From: an uncultured Anaerococcus sp.
Lineage (GTDB): Bacteria > Bacillota > Clostridia > Tissierellales > Peptoniphilaceae
Direction: 5' to 3'
Assembly: GCF_943912385.1 (NCBI RefSeq)
Contig: NZ_CALTTY010000005.1
Span: 34,205-98,204, forward strand
Length of the DNA stretch: 64,000 bases
Positions 1-8,058 of this stretch are shown piece after piece. The notes under the pieces are model-generated. The model ran no database searches and had not been told where the DNA came from. It saw only the letters and a list, made by a program, of their open reading frames with translations. The stretch's first letter is position 1, and every line of letters starts with the position of its first letter. A program made the translations under genes and the position numbers.

Positions 1-2704
1 AATCTTTGGCGTCTGTATTTGCAAGGTACTTGGCAAAGTCATTTACCTTTGATTGGAATATCCTACCGACAACCCTAAAGTCTGGTTTTAGGAAATAATC
101 CATAAAGGATGATAGGTCCTCTTCAAAGTCAACTTCCTTAATATTTAGCTCTTCTTTTATAAGTGGGAAGATTTTTTCAAGTCTTTCCTTATATGACCCA
201 TCAACAATTATCTTTGAAAGTGGTTGACGAACCTTGATTGCTTCTTTTTCTCTAGATGCGCGTCCTAGGTTTACAATCTTACGAACTAGGTCCATGTCTT
301 CTTCAAGCCTTGTGTCTACCAAGCTTTCATCTACTTCAGGTAGGATTTGAGTGTGGACAGTCTTTTCTCCGGTTAGTTTTTGGTAGATTTCTTCAGCTAT
401 AAATGGTGTGATTGGAGCTATAAGCTTAGATATGGTAACAAGAACATCATAGGTTGTTTTATAAACAGATTTTTTAGAATCTGTTAAATCTTGTGACCAG
501 AACCTCTTCCTATTACGTCTGATATACCAGTTTGATAAGTCTTCTACAACGAAGTTTGAAATTTCATGGACAACCTTGTTGTATTCAAATTTTTCCATTT
601 CTTCGTAATAAGATTTAACTAGAGAGTTAAGTCTGGAGTATAGCCAGCGGTCGATACCGTCTTTTTCTACACCCTCAAATGACTTGATGTCAGCAAGAGT
701 TAGCTCATCTGTACCTGCATAGAGGGTAAAGAAGTTATAGACATTTTCAAGTGTCCTAAAGAAGTTGTTTTTAACTTCCACAAGGCCCTTTTCATCAAAC
801 TTAGTCTGCATCCAAGCTGGAGATACATAAAGTGAATAAAATCTCACTGCATCCGCCCCGTACTTATCAAAAAGTTCGAATGGGTCTAAGGTATTGCCCT
901 TAGATTTTGACATCTTTTGACCATTTTTATCTACAACCAGGTCATTTACAAGGACATTTTTGTATGGTGCCTTTCCTGTTGTGATTGTAGAAATAGCCAT
1001 TAGGGAGTAGAACCAGCCTCTTGTTTGGTCGATCCCCTCAGAGATGAAGTCCGCTGGATAGTAGCCCTCTTCAAATAGTTCTTTATTTTCAAATGGATAG
1101 TGGAGTTGGGCAAATGGCATGGCCCCTGAGTCAAACCATACGTCTATTACATCTGGGACTCTTGTCATGGTGCCCCCACACTTATCGCATTTGATATGGA
1201 CATTATCTACGTATGGTCTGTGAAGTTCTATATCTTCTGAAATATCTTCGATTGCACGTTCTTTTAACTCTTTTCGGCTTGCAACTGAGTCTGTATGACC
1301 GCACTCACATCTCCAGATATTTAGAGGAGTACCCCAGTATCTAGACCTTGATATGGCCCAGTCTTTGACATTTTCTAGCCAGTTTCCAAACCTCTTATCT
1401 CCTATTGTTTGTGGGTACCAGTTTACAGTCTTATTGTTTTCTACCATCTTATCTGAGAACTTGCTCATTTCTATATACCAGGATGGTCTTGCGTAATAGA
1501 TAAGTGGGGTGTGACATCTCCAGCAGTGTGGGTAGTTGTGTTCTATTGTGTCTTTATTAAATACCTTATCTTCTCCCTGGAGGTGGCGCCAGATTTTTTC
1601 ATTGGTATCAAAGACAAATTCGCCTTCCCAAGGAGTTTCTGTAAACTTACCTTCTAGGTCTACTGGCTGGATAAAGTCAAGGTCATATTTCCTACAAGCC
1701 TGGTAGTCGTCCTCACCAAAGGCTGGTGCTATGTGAACTATACCTGTACCATCTTCTGCTGATACATAATCAGCAAGAATCACTTTAAAGGCCTTACCTG
1801 GCTCAGTTTGTACAAATGGTAGGATTTGCTCGTATTCCATTAGTTCTAGGTCAGTACCCTTTAGCTCTTCGACTACTTCATAGTCTCTTTTATCCATAAT
1901 TTTTTCCATAAGAGATTTTGCCATGTAGTAGTAGGACTCATCTTCCTTGTCAAAGACCTTTACATAGTCAAGGTCTGGGTGAACTGCAAGGGCTAGGTTT
2001 GATGGGAGGGTCCATGGGGTTGTAGTCCAGGCTAAGAAATATTCATTGTCAGCCCCCTTTTTCTTAAATTTAACCGTAAGGGTGATGGTTTTTTCCATCT
2101 CATAACCTTGGGCAACCTCGTGGCTTGCAAGACCTGTCCCGCATCTTGGGCAGTATGGCATGACCTTAGCACCTTCGTAGATATAACCTTTTTTGAAGGC
2201 ATTGTCTAAGAGCCACCATTCTGTTTCGACGTAGTTATTGTCCATGGTGACATATGGGTGGTCCATGTCATATAAAAAGCCCATCCTATCTGACATGTCC
2301 CTCCACATATCAGAATACTTCCAAACAGATTCCTTACATAGCTGGTTGAATTTTTCTATACCGTATTCTTCTATGTCATTTTTATCAGAAAAACCTAGTT
2401 CTTTTTCCACTTCGATTTCTACAGGCAGCCCATGGGTATCCCAGCCTGCTTTTTTAAGGACCTTATAGCCTTTCATATTTTTATATCGGCTAGTCATATC
2501 CTTTAGGGTTCTAGCTATAACGTGGTGGATACCTGGCTTGCCGTTAGCTGTTGGTGGCCCATCGTAGATTACGTATTCTTCCCCATCTTCACGGGTCTTA
2601 AAAGTCTGATCTAAAAGGTCAATTTCATTCCAATAATCTTTTAGTTTTGCCTCCCTAGATTTTACATCCTTGGAGTCTACTTCTTCAAATTTAAAGTCGC
2701 ACAT
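1..2704 (-). CDS. ileS: Isoleucyl-tRNA synthetase, type 2, partial (C-terminus outside window)
   Basis: Charges tRNA-Ile with isoleucine in the cytoplasm. The class I HIGH motif appears as GKPGIHHV about 50 residues from the N-terminus, in the context DGPPTANGKPGIHHV, and the KMSKSKGN motif is encoded near 897-925. Four-cysteine zinc-type motifs lie in the editing region. This N-terminal signature belongs to the eukaryote-like type 2 IleRS, which is generally insensitive to mupirocin; that is family knowledge and was not tested here. The start is ATG at 2704, behind an AGGAAGG-type ribosome site, reading MCDFKFEEVD. About 901 codons are present and the gene runs off the left edge. It is preceded by a T-box-like leader with its own promoter, so it is probably controlled by uncharged tRNA-Ile. 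Confidence 0.95.
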   Translation of the reverse strand, partial: MCDFKFEEVDSKDVKSREAKLKDYWNEIDLLDQTFKTREDGEEYVIYDGPPTANGKPGIHHVIARTLKDMTSRYKNMKGYKVLKKAGWDTHGLPVEIEVEKELGFSDKNDIEEYGIEKFNQLCKESVWKYSDMWRDMSDRMGFLYDMDHPYVTMDNNYVETEWWLLDNAFKKGYIYEGAKVMPYCPRCGTGLASHEVAQGYEMEKTITLTVKFKKKGADNEYFLAWTTTPWTLPSNLALAVHPDLDYVKVFDKEDESYYYMAKSLMEKIMDKRDYEVVEELKGTDLELMEYEQILPFVQTEPGKAFKVILADYVSAEDGTGIVHIAPAFGEDDYQACRKYDLDFIQPVDLEGKFTETPWEGEFVFDTNEKIWRHLQGEDKVFNKDTIEHNYPHCWRCHTPLIYYARPSWYIEMSKFSDKMVENNKTVNWYPQTIGDKRFGNWLENVKDWAISRSRYWGTPLNIWRCECGHTDSVASRKELKERAIEDISEDIELHRPYVDNVHIKCDKCGGTMTRVPDVIDVWFDSGAMPFAQLHYPFENKELFEEGYYPADFISEGIDQTRGWFYSLMAISTITTGKAPYKNVLVNDLVVDKNGQKMSKSKGNTLDPFELFDKYGADAVRFYSLYVSPAWMQTKFDEKGLVEVKNNFFRTLENVYNFFTLYAGTDELTLADIKSFEGVEKDGIDRWLYSRLNSLVKSYYEEMEKFEYNKVVHEISNFVVEDLSNWYIRRNRKRFWSQDLTDSKKSVYKTTYDVLVTISKLIAPITPFIAEEIYQKLTGEKTVHTQILPEVDESLVDTRLEEDMDLVRKIVNLGRASREKEAIKVRQPLSKIIVDGSYKERLEKIFPLIKEELNIKEVDFEEDLSSFMDYFLKPDFRVVGRIFQSKVNDFAKYLANTDAKD

Positions 2705-2721
2705 ATCTTTTCCTTCCTAAT

Positions 2722-2922
2722 AAAAAAGGACCATCCATACAGACGGTCCACTTATTTCTTGGTTTGCTCTTAAGGCTTGGCCTTCCTGATAGGTTAATAA
2801 TTTCACCTGTCAAACAATAAGGATGATCTTCATTTATAAATCCCCTGGCATTCTCACCAACCATGCCTCTCTGAAGGTTTTCTATAAATTACTCTTCCCT
2901 ATATAGTCATTATTCTGAACTT
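2722..2922 (-). promoter_or_regulatory. T-box leader of ileS (probable Ile specifier) with terminator
   Basis: Read on the minus strand, the leader has the stem I signature AGAGAGGCAUGGUUGGUGAG (2854-2873), then GAUCAUCC (2821-2828) carrying AUC, a plausible Ile specifier. It ends in an 8-bp hairpin, GGACCGUC/GAUGGUCC, followed by a U-run (2722-2749), which is an intrinsic terminator just before ileS. The usual GGUGGUACCGCG T-box core is replaced by AGUGGACCGUC. The tRNA-pairing bases therefore read UGGA rather than the UGGU expected for a tRNA with an A discriminator. The call as a T-box is good; the specifier assignment is inference. Confidence 0.7.
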
Positions 2923-2950
2923 AATGTACTATTTAAAGTCTGTTTGTCAA
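2923..2950 (-). promoter_or_regulatory. Promoter of the ileS leader
   Basis: TTGACA (2945-2950) and TACATT (2923-2928) are separated by 16 bp on the minus strand. The promoter overlaps the last codons of the upstream 163-residue gene. The transcript would begin just before the T-box stem I. Confidence 0.6.
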
Positions 2951-3438
2951 ATATGCCTTACAAACTTAAACTTCTCAAAGGTATAGATATCAAAGTCATC
3001 CACATTGGCCAGGTCTTTGGCATCTTCAAACATCTGGTAGTCAGTCTCATAGTCTTCCCTAAAGACCATAACAGGATTGTTGGCATAGGAAAGTAAAAGT
3101 CCTGAATAGACCCCAAAATCTTCCATTTTTTCAATCTGTTTGACCTTGCTAATTTCTAAAACCTGGATATATACATCATCAAGCTCATCTAGTCTTAGGG
3201 CAAAGGCATTGTCAAAAATCCCTAGGTTTACCACTTCATGAATGATATCAAGGGCAATATTTCCCCTTGTCGGATAAATCGAACCTGACCTTTCGGTCCT
3301 GTCACCTTTTGTTATTTGGATTAAAACACCGTTATGGTTAGTTTTAAAGTCTTCATCATATTCATCGAGGTACTTGCCATTTTCTAAGTAAAACTTCAAG
3401 GAATCGTAGGCAAGGTCAACATACTTGTCACTAAGCAT
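2947..3438 (-). CDS. AMMECR1-like domain protein, function unknown
   Basis: This 163-residue protein has no signal peptide or membrane segment. Its layout resembles a divergent AMMECR1 fold: an N-terminal helix with an acidic stretch, then GVLIQITKGD, then a glycine-containing SGSIYPTRGN block where AMMECR1 proteins have the RGCIG motif, then helices with ALRLDELDDVYIQVLEIS, like the family's EL..l.IEVSVL segment. The expected cysteine of the RGCIG motif is not present. No function is established for this group. It overlaps the 3' end of the glutathione peroxidase gene by 8 bp and is probably co-transcribed with it. The family assignment is tentative. Confidence 0.55.
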   Translation of the reverse strand: MLSDKYVDLAYDSLKFYLENGKYLDEYDEDFKTNHNGVLIQITKGDRTERSGSIYPTRGNIALDIIHEVVNLGIFDNAFALRLDELDDVYIQVLEISKVKQIEKMEDFGVYSGLLLSYANNPVMVFREDYETDYQMFEDAKDLANVDDFDIYTFEKFKFVRHI

Positions 3439-3913
3439 TTAATTCTTCCTCTATATCTTTTTTAATATTTTCTGGTTTTTTCATAGAATCATATCTTTTA
3501 ACAGGAAGACCTTCTTTGTTTATCAAAAACTTTGTAAAGTTCCACCTGATATCCTTAGAAGATGGGCCAGCTATTTCATCTTTTAAATATTTATAAAGAG
3601 GATTAGCCCCTTCTCCATTTACTTCTATCTTGTCAAAACGGTCAAAGCTTGTCCCAAAGTTTAGTTCACAAAAGTCATTAATCTCTTCCATACTACCTGG
3701 AGCTTGGTTGCCGAATTGGTTACAAGGAAAATCAAGAATTTCAAAACCTTGGTCCTTATAGGTTTTGTAAAGTTCTTCTAGTCCGTCGTATTGCTTGGTA
3801 AAACCGCATTTAGTAGCAGTATTTACAATAAGAAGGACCTTACCCTTATATTTATCAAGGCTTACATCCTCACCCTTATCATCTCTAACTGTAAAATCAT
3901 AAATTGTTGTCAT
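3431..3913 (-). CDS. Glutathione peroxidase family protein (Cys type)
   Basis: Thioredoxin-fold peroxidase that reduces H2O2 or organic peroxides in the cytoplasm. The 160 residues match the usual length of bacterial BsaA/Gpx proteins. The active-site block reads NTATKCGFTKQY, with cysteine at residue 37 in place of selenocysteine. The second conserved block LDFPCNQFGNQAPGS and the WNFTKFLINKEG block are intact. Bacterial members usually take electrons from thioredoxin rather than glutathione, so the name reflects the family. An oxidant-defence role suits an anaerobe. The ATG at 3913 follows a GGAGGAAAT-like ribosome site. Confidence 0.93.
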   Translation of the reverse strand: MTTIYDFTVRDDKGEDVSLDKYKGKVLLIVNTATKCGFTKQYDGLEELYKTYKDQGFEILDFPCNQFGNQAPGSMEEINDFCELNFGTSFDRFDKIEVNGEGANPLYKYLKDEIAGPSSKDIRWNFTKFLINKEGLPVKRYDSMKKPENIKKDIEEELNA

Positions 3914-3964
3914 AAGATTTCCTCCGTCTTCTTTATACTATACAAGATTTATAGGAAAAATCAT

Positions 3965-3992
3965 TTGACAAAAAATAAAAATACTATATACT
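3965..3992 (+). promoter_or_regulatory. Promoter of the metY-metA leader
   Basis: TTGACA (3965-3970) and TATACT (3987-3992) are separated by 16 bp. A second AT-rich -10-like hexamer lies close downstream. It drives the T-box leader of metY. Confidence 0.65.
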
Positions 3993-3999
3993 ATTAGTA

Positions 4000-4260
4000 T
4001 ATTATAAACTTAATATAAGAAAGAGTAGTATAAAGAATTGATTAAAGAGAGTCTCGTTGTGGTGAAAGAGGTAGAAAATCTTTATATGAAAATGGTTCTT
4101 ATTTAGGATTTCTCGATATTTAGAGATTTACGTTAACTTACGTTACAAAGCGCGAGTATGTCAGTACTCAGTGAGTTTATATAAGTGATTATATGAAAAT
4201 TTAAGGTGGTACCGCGATTTACGCCCTTATTATTTCAATTGAAATAATAAGGGCTTTTTT
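4000..4260 (+). promoter_or_regulatory. T-box riboswitch of metY-metA (Met specifier)
   Basis: The leader carries AGAGAGUCUCGUUGUGGUGA (stem I, near 4047-4066). Two AUG triplets lie in the expected specifier area (4086-4088 and 4092-4094), and the canonical core GGUGGUACCGCG is at 4205-4216. An intrinsic terminator follows: an inverted repeat GCCCUUAUUAUUUC/GAAAUAAUAAGGGC and a U-run (4222-4260). The UGGU sequence pairs with an ACCA tRNA end, as in tRNA-Met. Transcription of metY and metA should increase when tRNA-Met is uncharged. The Met specificity is inferred from the AUG triplet and the downstream genes. Confidence 0.88.
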
Positions 4261-4295
4261 ATTAGTCTTTGATGAAAAATTTTAAGGAGTAAACT

Positions 4296-5579
4296 ATGAC
4301 AGAAAAAAATTACAAAAACATCGACACAGCTTGCCTTAGAGCAGGATATACACCAGGAAATGGCCAGGCTAACATCCCTCCCATTACCCAGTCTACAACC
4401 TTTAACTATGGATCAACAAAGCAGGTTGCTGACCTCTTTGACCTTAATGACCCAGGTTTTTTCTATACCAGACTAGGTAACCCTACCACAGATGTCCTCG
4501 AAAAAAGACTGGCAGCCCTTGATGGAGGAGTAGCAGCTGTAGCTACAGGGTCTGGCCAGGCTGCAAACCTCCTTGCTATAACAAATATTGCCGGGGCAGG
4601 CGACCATGTTATAGCCCTAAATAATATATACGGAGGAACCTATAACCTAATAAATAAGACCCTAAGAGATTTGGGAATTGAAGCTAGCTTTGTTTCGTCA
4701 AATGACCTGGATGAGGCAAGAGCAGCTATACAGGACAATACCAAGCTAATTTTTGGTGAGTCCCTCACCAACCCAAAGGTCGACGTCCTTGATATAGAAG
4801 GCTATGCAAGGCTTTCCCACGAGCATAATATCCCCCTAATCCTTGATAACACCCTTGCAACTCCAGCCCTTTTAAGACCAATTGACTTCGGTTGTGATAT
4901 AGTCACCTATTCATCTAGCAAGTACCTTGATGGCCATGCAGCAGCCATGGGTGGAATCATAGTTGACTCTGGTAATTTTGACTGGTCCAAGGGAGACTAT
5001 GACAGACTTACAAAGGCTGATGAGTCCTACCACGGCCTTGTCTTTACAGAGCATTTCGGAAAGGCCGCCTATGCTGCAAGACTAAGGACAGTGGGCCTTC
5101 GTGACTACGGAACCATCCAGTCACCCTTCAATGCCTTCCTTACAATCCTGGGAGTAGATACCCTGGCCCTTAGGATGGAAAGACACAGTGAAAACGCCTT
5201 AAAAGTGGCAAGGTTCTTAGAAGAATATGACCTGGTAGAAAGTGTATCCTATCCCTTCCTTGAATCTTCAAAATCCTATGACCTGGCCAAAAAATACCTC
5301 AAAGGCGGATCAGGTGTCCTAAGCTTTGAAATCAAGGGAGATAGGGAGACTGCAGCAGACTTTATCGATAGCCTCGAGCTTGTCAACCTCGCTGTCCATG
5401 TATCTGATGCCAGAAGTCTCTGCCTCCATCCTGCAAGCTCTACTCACAGGCAGCTATCCGATGAAGAATTAGAAAAAGTCGGCATATCTCCTAACCTGAT
5501 CAGACTTTCTATAGGTCTTGAAAATATTGACGACATAATAATCGATATAGAAAATGCCCTTAATAAGGCCTGCAAATAA
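4296..5579 (+). CDS. metY: O-acetylhomoserine aminocarboxypropyltransferase (sulfhydrylase)
   Basis: PLP enzyme of the Cys/Met metabolism family. It combines O-acetylhomoserine with sulfide to give homocysteine and acetate, the direct sulfhydrylation route of methionine synthesis. The 427 residues match the long MetY subgroup; cystathionine synthases are nearer 380. The PLP lysine lies in TYSSSKYLDGH and the cofactor aspartate in PLILDNTLATP. The N-terminal FTYTRLGNPT-type block is present as FFYTRLGNPTTD. The start follows an AAGGAG site. It is the first gene after the Met T-box, and metA follows after 9 bp. Confidence 0.95.
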   Translation: MTEKNYKNIDTACLRAGYTPGNGQANIPPITQSTTFNYGSTKQVADLFDLNDPGFFYTRLGNPTTDVLEKRLAALDGGVAAVATGSGQAANLLAITNIAGAGDHVIALNNIYGGTYNLINKTLRDLGIEASFVSSNDLDEARAAIQDNTKLIFGESLTNPKVDVLDIEGYARLSHEHNIPLILDNTLATPALLRPIDFGCDIVTYSSSKYLDGHAAAMGGIIVDSGNFDWSKGDYDRLTKADESYHGLVFTEHFGKAAYAARLRTVGLRDYGTIQSPFNAFLTILGVDTLALRMERHSENALKVARFLEEYDLVESVSYPFLESSKSYDLAKKYLKGGSGVLSFEIKGDRETAADFIDSLELVNLAVHVSDARSLCLHPASSTHRQLSDEELEKVGISPNLIRLSIGLENIDDIIIDIENALNKACK

Positions 5580-5588
5580 GGAGAAAAA

Positions 5589-6497
5589 ATGCCAGTAATC
5601 ATTCCTAAAAATCTCATAGACAAGGATGTCCTAGACAGGGAAAATATCTTTATAATGGATACTGACAGAGCCGAAAGCCAGGACATCAGACCCCTTAAAA
5701 TTGGTATAGTAAACCTCATGCCGACTAAGGAGAAAACAGAAATCCAGCTTCTAAGACTCCTTTCAAATAATCCCCTCCAGATAGATGTGGACCTTATTGA
5801 CATGGACTCCTATAAATCAAACCACAGCCAGGATCACTTGGAGAAATTTTATACCTCCTATGAGAATATAAAAAATAAAAAGTATGACGGCCTTATAATA
5901 ACAGGGGCCCCTCTCGAGCAAAAGTCCTACAAGGAAATAAAGTACTGGCAAGAGCTTACAAAGATTTTTGACTTTGCAAAAACCAATGTTTTCTCCACCC
6001 TCTTTATTTGCTGGGGAGCCATAGCTGCCCTTGATTACTACTACGGTGTAGAAATAGACCTTCTTGATAGAAAACTCTTTGAGGTCCATGAATACTATAA
6101 AAATTCTAATGACAAGTTACTTCTAGGATTTGATGATGTCTTTTATATGCCAAACTCTAGGTATAAGACTATTAAAGAAGAAGAAATTAGTAAAATCAGT
6201 GACCTTAACCAGCTTGTAGGAGATAATGAAATGGGGGCTAGTATAATAAAGTCAGTAGACGATAAGTTTATCTTTAACCTAAACCACATCGAATACGATA
6301 AGGAAACCCTGGATGAAGAATATAGGAGGGATATTAAAAACGGCCTAGCTACCCCTCCTGCCAAACACTATTACCAAGATGATAACCCAGATAAAAGGAT
6401 AATCCAAAGATGGAAATCAACAGGCTATATCTTTTTTAATAACTGGCTCAACTATTATGTATACCAAACTACTCCCTTTGATAGCGAAAAAATCTAA
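5589..6497 (+). CDS. metA: Homoserine O-acetyltransferase, MetA family
   Basis: Glutamine-amidotransferase-like acyltransferase that activates homoserine for methionine synthesis. The catalytic cysteine is Cys141 in FICWGAIAAL, and the conserved His lies in NLNHIEYD. In this family the residue after TGAPL decides the acyl donor: Gly for succinyl-CoA, Glu for acetyl-CoA. Here the block reads TGAPLEQKSY, so an acetyl-CoA enzyme is predicted. That agrees with the O-acetylhomoserine-using MetY encoded 9 bp upstream. The 302 residues match the family. The pair is followed by a strong terminator. The name metA is by family; the acetyl specificity is inference from the single residue. Confidence 0.93.
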   Translation: MPVIIPKNLIDKDVLDRENIFIMDTDRAESQDIRPLKIGIVNLMPTKEKTEIQLLRLLSNNPLQIDVDLIDMDSYKSNHSQDHLEKFYTSYENIKNKKYDGLIITGAPLEQKSYKEIKYWQELTKIFDFAKTNVFSTLFICWGAIAALDYYYGVEIDLLDRKLFEVHEYYKNSNDKLLLGFDDVFYMPNSRYKTIKEEEISKISDLNQLVGDNEMGASIIKSVDDKFIFNLNHIEYDKETLDEEYRRDIKNGLATPPAKHYYQDDNPDKRIIQRWKSTGYIFFNNWLNYYVYQTTPFDSEKI

Positions 6498-6531
6498 AAA
6501 ACCCAGCGAGAAAATTTCCCGCTGGGTTTTT
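6496..6531 (+). terminator. Terminator of metY-metA
   Basis: Inverted repeat CCCAGCG/CGCTGGG with a 10-12 base loop, flanked by A-run and T-run, directly after the metA stop codon. Confidence 0.85.
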
Positions 6532-6712
6532 ATAAGCCTATCTTTAACCATTATAAATTCTCAAAGAGATTAATAAAATCTTTAATAAATCATCAGTCCT
6601 TGATTATACAGAATCTAAGGAGGAGAAGTCTTCTAGAGAAGACCTACTAATTGTAATTATTTTTTATCTTTAAACATCCTTATATCATTGTATCTAGTTT
6701 GTTTGATACAAG
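6532..6712. other. Intergenic, no gene seen
   Basis: No open reading frame with a ribosome site was found on either strand. There is a short inverted repeat, GTCTTCT/AGAAGAC, near 6630-6645, and another, TTGTATC/GATACAA, near 6688-6711. Neither is followed by a clear T-run, so no function is assigned. Confidence 0.5.
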
Positions 6713-6736
6713 AAAAAAGAGCCCTAGGACTCTTTT
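6713..6736 (-). terminator. Terminator of the symporter gene
   Basis: On the minus strand, AGAGTCC/GGGCTCT with a 2-base loop is followed by TTTTTT. The hairpin overlaps the last codons and stop of the symporter gene. Confidence 0.7.
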
Positions 6737-7914
6737 ACATATTTTTCTACAAGCATTGCAGCTGATATGTCTGTTGTTGTATTAATGGCTGTAGCAATCG
6801 AATCGACCACTGTTGATATGAGGACCATGATTGGAATAGTCGCTTGGGGAAAGCCAAAGGAAGAGATAAGGAGGATTTCTGCTGTATAGCCTCCTCCAGG
6901 AACTGCCCCGCAGACTGTCGCTGCTATATAGGAAACAAGGATTGCTATTATAAGGCTATTAAAACTTAAATCAATTCCTAAAATCCCGCATAGGAGGGTG
7001 ATTTTTATAATCTGAATCATAACTGTCCCGTCCTTGTGGAGGTTCGCTCCAAGGGGGAGGACAATATTGTTTACATCTTCCCTAATCCCCATCTTCTCAC
7101 CTGCCGTAAGGTTTAAAGGAAGAGCGGCTGCTGATGAGCTTGTGGCAAAGGCTGTGATAAAGGGTGGCCAGGTATTTTTCCAGAAAATACTTACCCCCTC
7201 CCTGCCTCGGGCTATGAAAGTCATGATAGTATTAACCAGGAAAAAATAGATAAAGCCTGCAATAAAAAATATCACGATGGTCCTTCCCAGGGGTCCAAAT
7301 AATTTTGACCCCTGCTCGCCTGTTATACTTGCAAAGTAGGCTCCGATACCTATAGGGGCAAATTTCATTATGTAAGAAATAATCTTATTTACAAGGACCA
7401 TCCCTTGATCGACAAGTCTTATAAGCCCCCCTGCCTCATCTCTTACGCTTATAAGGGCAAGGCCTGTGATTATAGAAAATACTATCAGGGCCATGAGGTT
7501 TTCTTTAGATAAGAGCTTGTAAAAATCATCAACAGTAAGCATGGCAAGAACGTCAAGCTTTGCTTCGCCTGGGTCAAAGGCGTCCTTAAAGACAAGGTCT
7601 GTTCCCTTAGCTGGGTCAAATATCTTGGTAAAGACAAGCATATATCCACCAGCAAAAAGTCCTGTAAGTAAAAATATAATAAACATCACAAGGAGGATTT
7701 TCCCAAGGGTCTTGCCTGATTTCATTGATGTAATAGACGAGATGATTGAAAGGGCAATCATTGGAACTATACTTACAAATAATAAGTTTAAGAAAGTATT
7801 AGCCAGGGGTGTAAAAATAATGGCCCTTTCCCCTAAAGCTATACCCACAATCCCACCTATTAGCATAGATAGAAGAAGGATCAAGGACGATTTGTTACTT
7901 TTTATAATCTGCAT
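6724..7914 (-). CDS. Dicarboxylate/amino acid:cation symporter (DAACS family)
   Basis: Membrane carrier that takes up glutamate, aspartate, serine/threonine or dicarboxylates with Na+ or H+. The 396 residues hold about eight hydrophobic segments. The family's serine-rich reentrant loop is present as TAFATSSSAAALPLNLT. The second hairpin and binding motif region reads NLHKDGTVMIQ, followed by GAVPGGGYTAEILL. The last helix carries DSIATAINTTTDISAAM, matching the conserved D..rT..Nv.gD. motif. The substrate cannot be told from the sequence. It has its own terminator and is separated from the methionine operon by another terminator, so it is probably expressed independently. Confidence 0.9.
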   Translation of the reverse strand: MQIIKSNKSSLILLLSMLIGGIVGIALGERAIIFTPLANTFLNLLFVSIVPMIALSIISSITSMKSGKTLGKILLVMFIIFLLTGLFAGGYMLVFTKIFDPAKGTDLVFKDAFDPGEAKLDVLAMLTVDDFYKLLSKENLMALIVFSIITGLALISVRDEAGGLIRLVDQGMVLVNKIISYIMKFAPIGIGAYFASITGEQGSKLFGPLGRTIVIFFIAGFIYFFLVNTIMTFIARGREGVSIFWKNTWPPFITAFATSSSAAALPLNLTAGEKMGIREDVNNIVLPLGANLHKDGTVMIQIIKITLLCGILGIDLSFNSLIIAILVSYIAATVCGAVPGGGYTAEILLISSFGFPQATIPIMVLISTVVDSIATAINTTTDISAAMLVEKYVKES

Positions 7915-7956
7915 TTTTTTAACCTTTCTTTTTGCAAAATTTCTTCGATATTTACT

Positions 7957-8011
7957 AAAAAATAAAGCCTACAAGGGATTGTAGATAAGATTTACAATCC
8001 CTTTGGCTTTA
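7957..8011 (-). terminator. Terminator of the methionine transport operon
   Basis: Long inverted repeat on the minus strand, AAAGCC..AGGGATTGTA paired with TACAATCCCT..GGCTTT, followed by ATTTTTT. It sits between the last metQ and the symporter gene. Confidence 0.8.
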
Positions 8012-8058
8012 ATTTAAGAGGGTTTAACTATAAAATAATTATTTATCCTAACAAAATT

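Noticed and set aside
4000..4260. SAM riboswitch in front of metY
   Set aside because: The leader has the GGUGGUACCGCG core and stem I of a T-box and no SAM-I type kink-turn pattern that I can see.
5444..5803. 119-codon minus-strand frame over the metY-metA junction
   Set aside because: Antisense to two conserved genes and the 9-bp junction between them; composition is that of a complement shadow.
7541..7984. 147-codon plus-strand frame opposite the symporter gene
   Set aside because: Antisense shadow of a conserved membrane protein; no ribosome site and no protein-like motifs.
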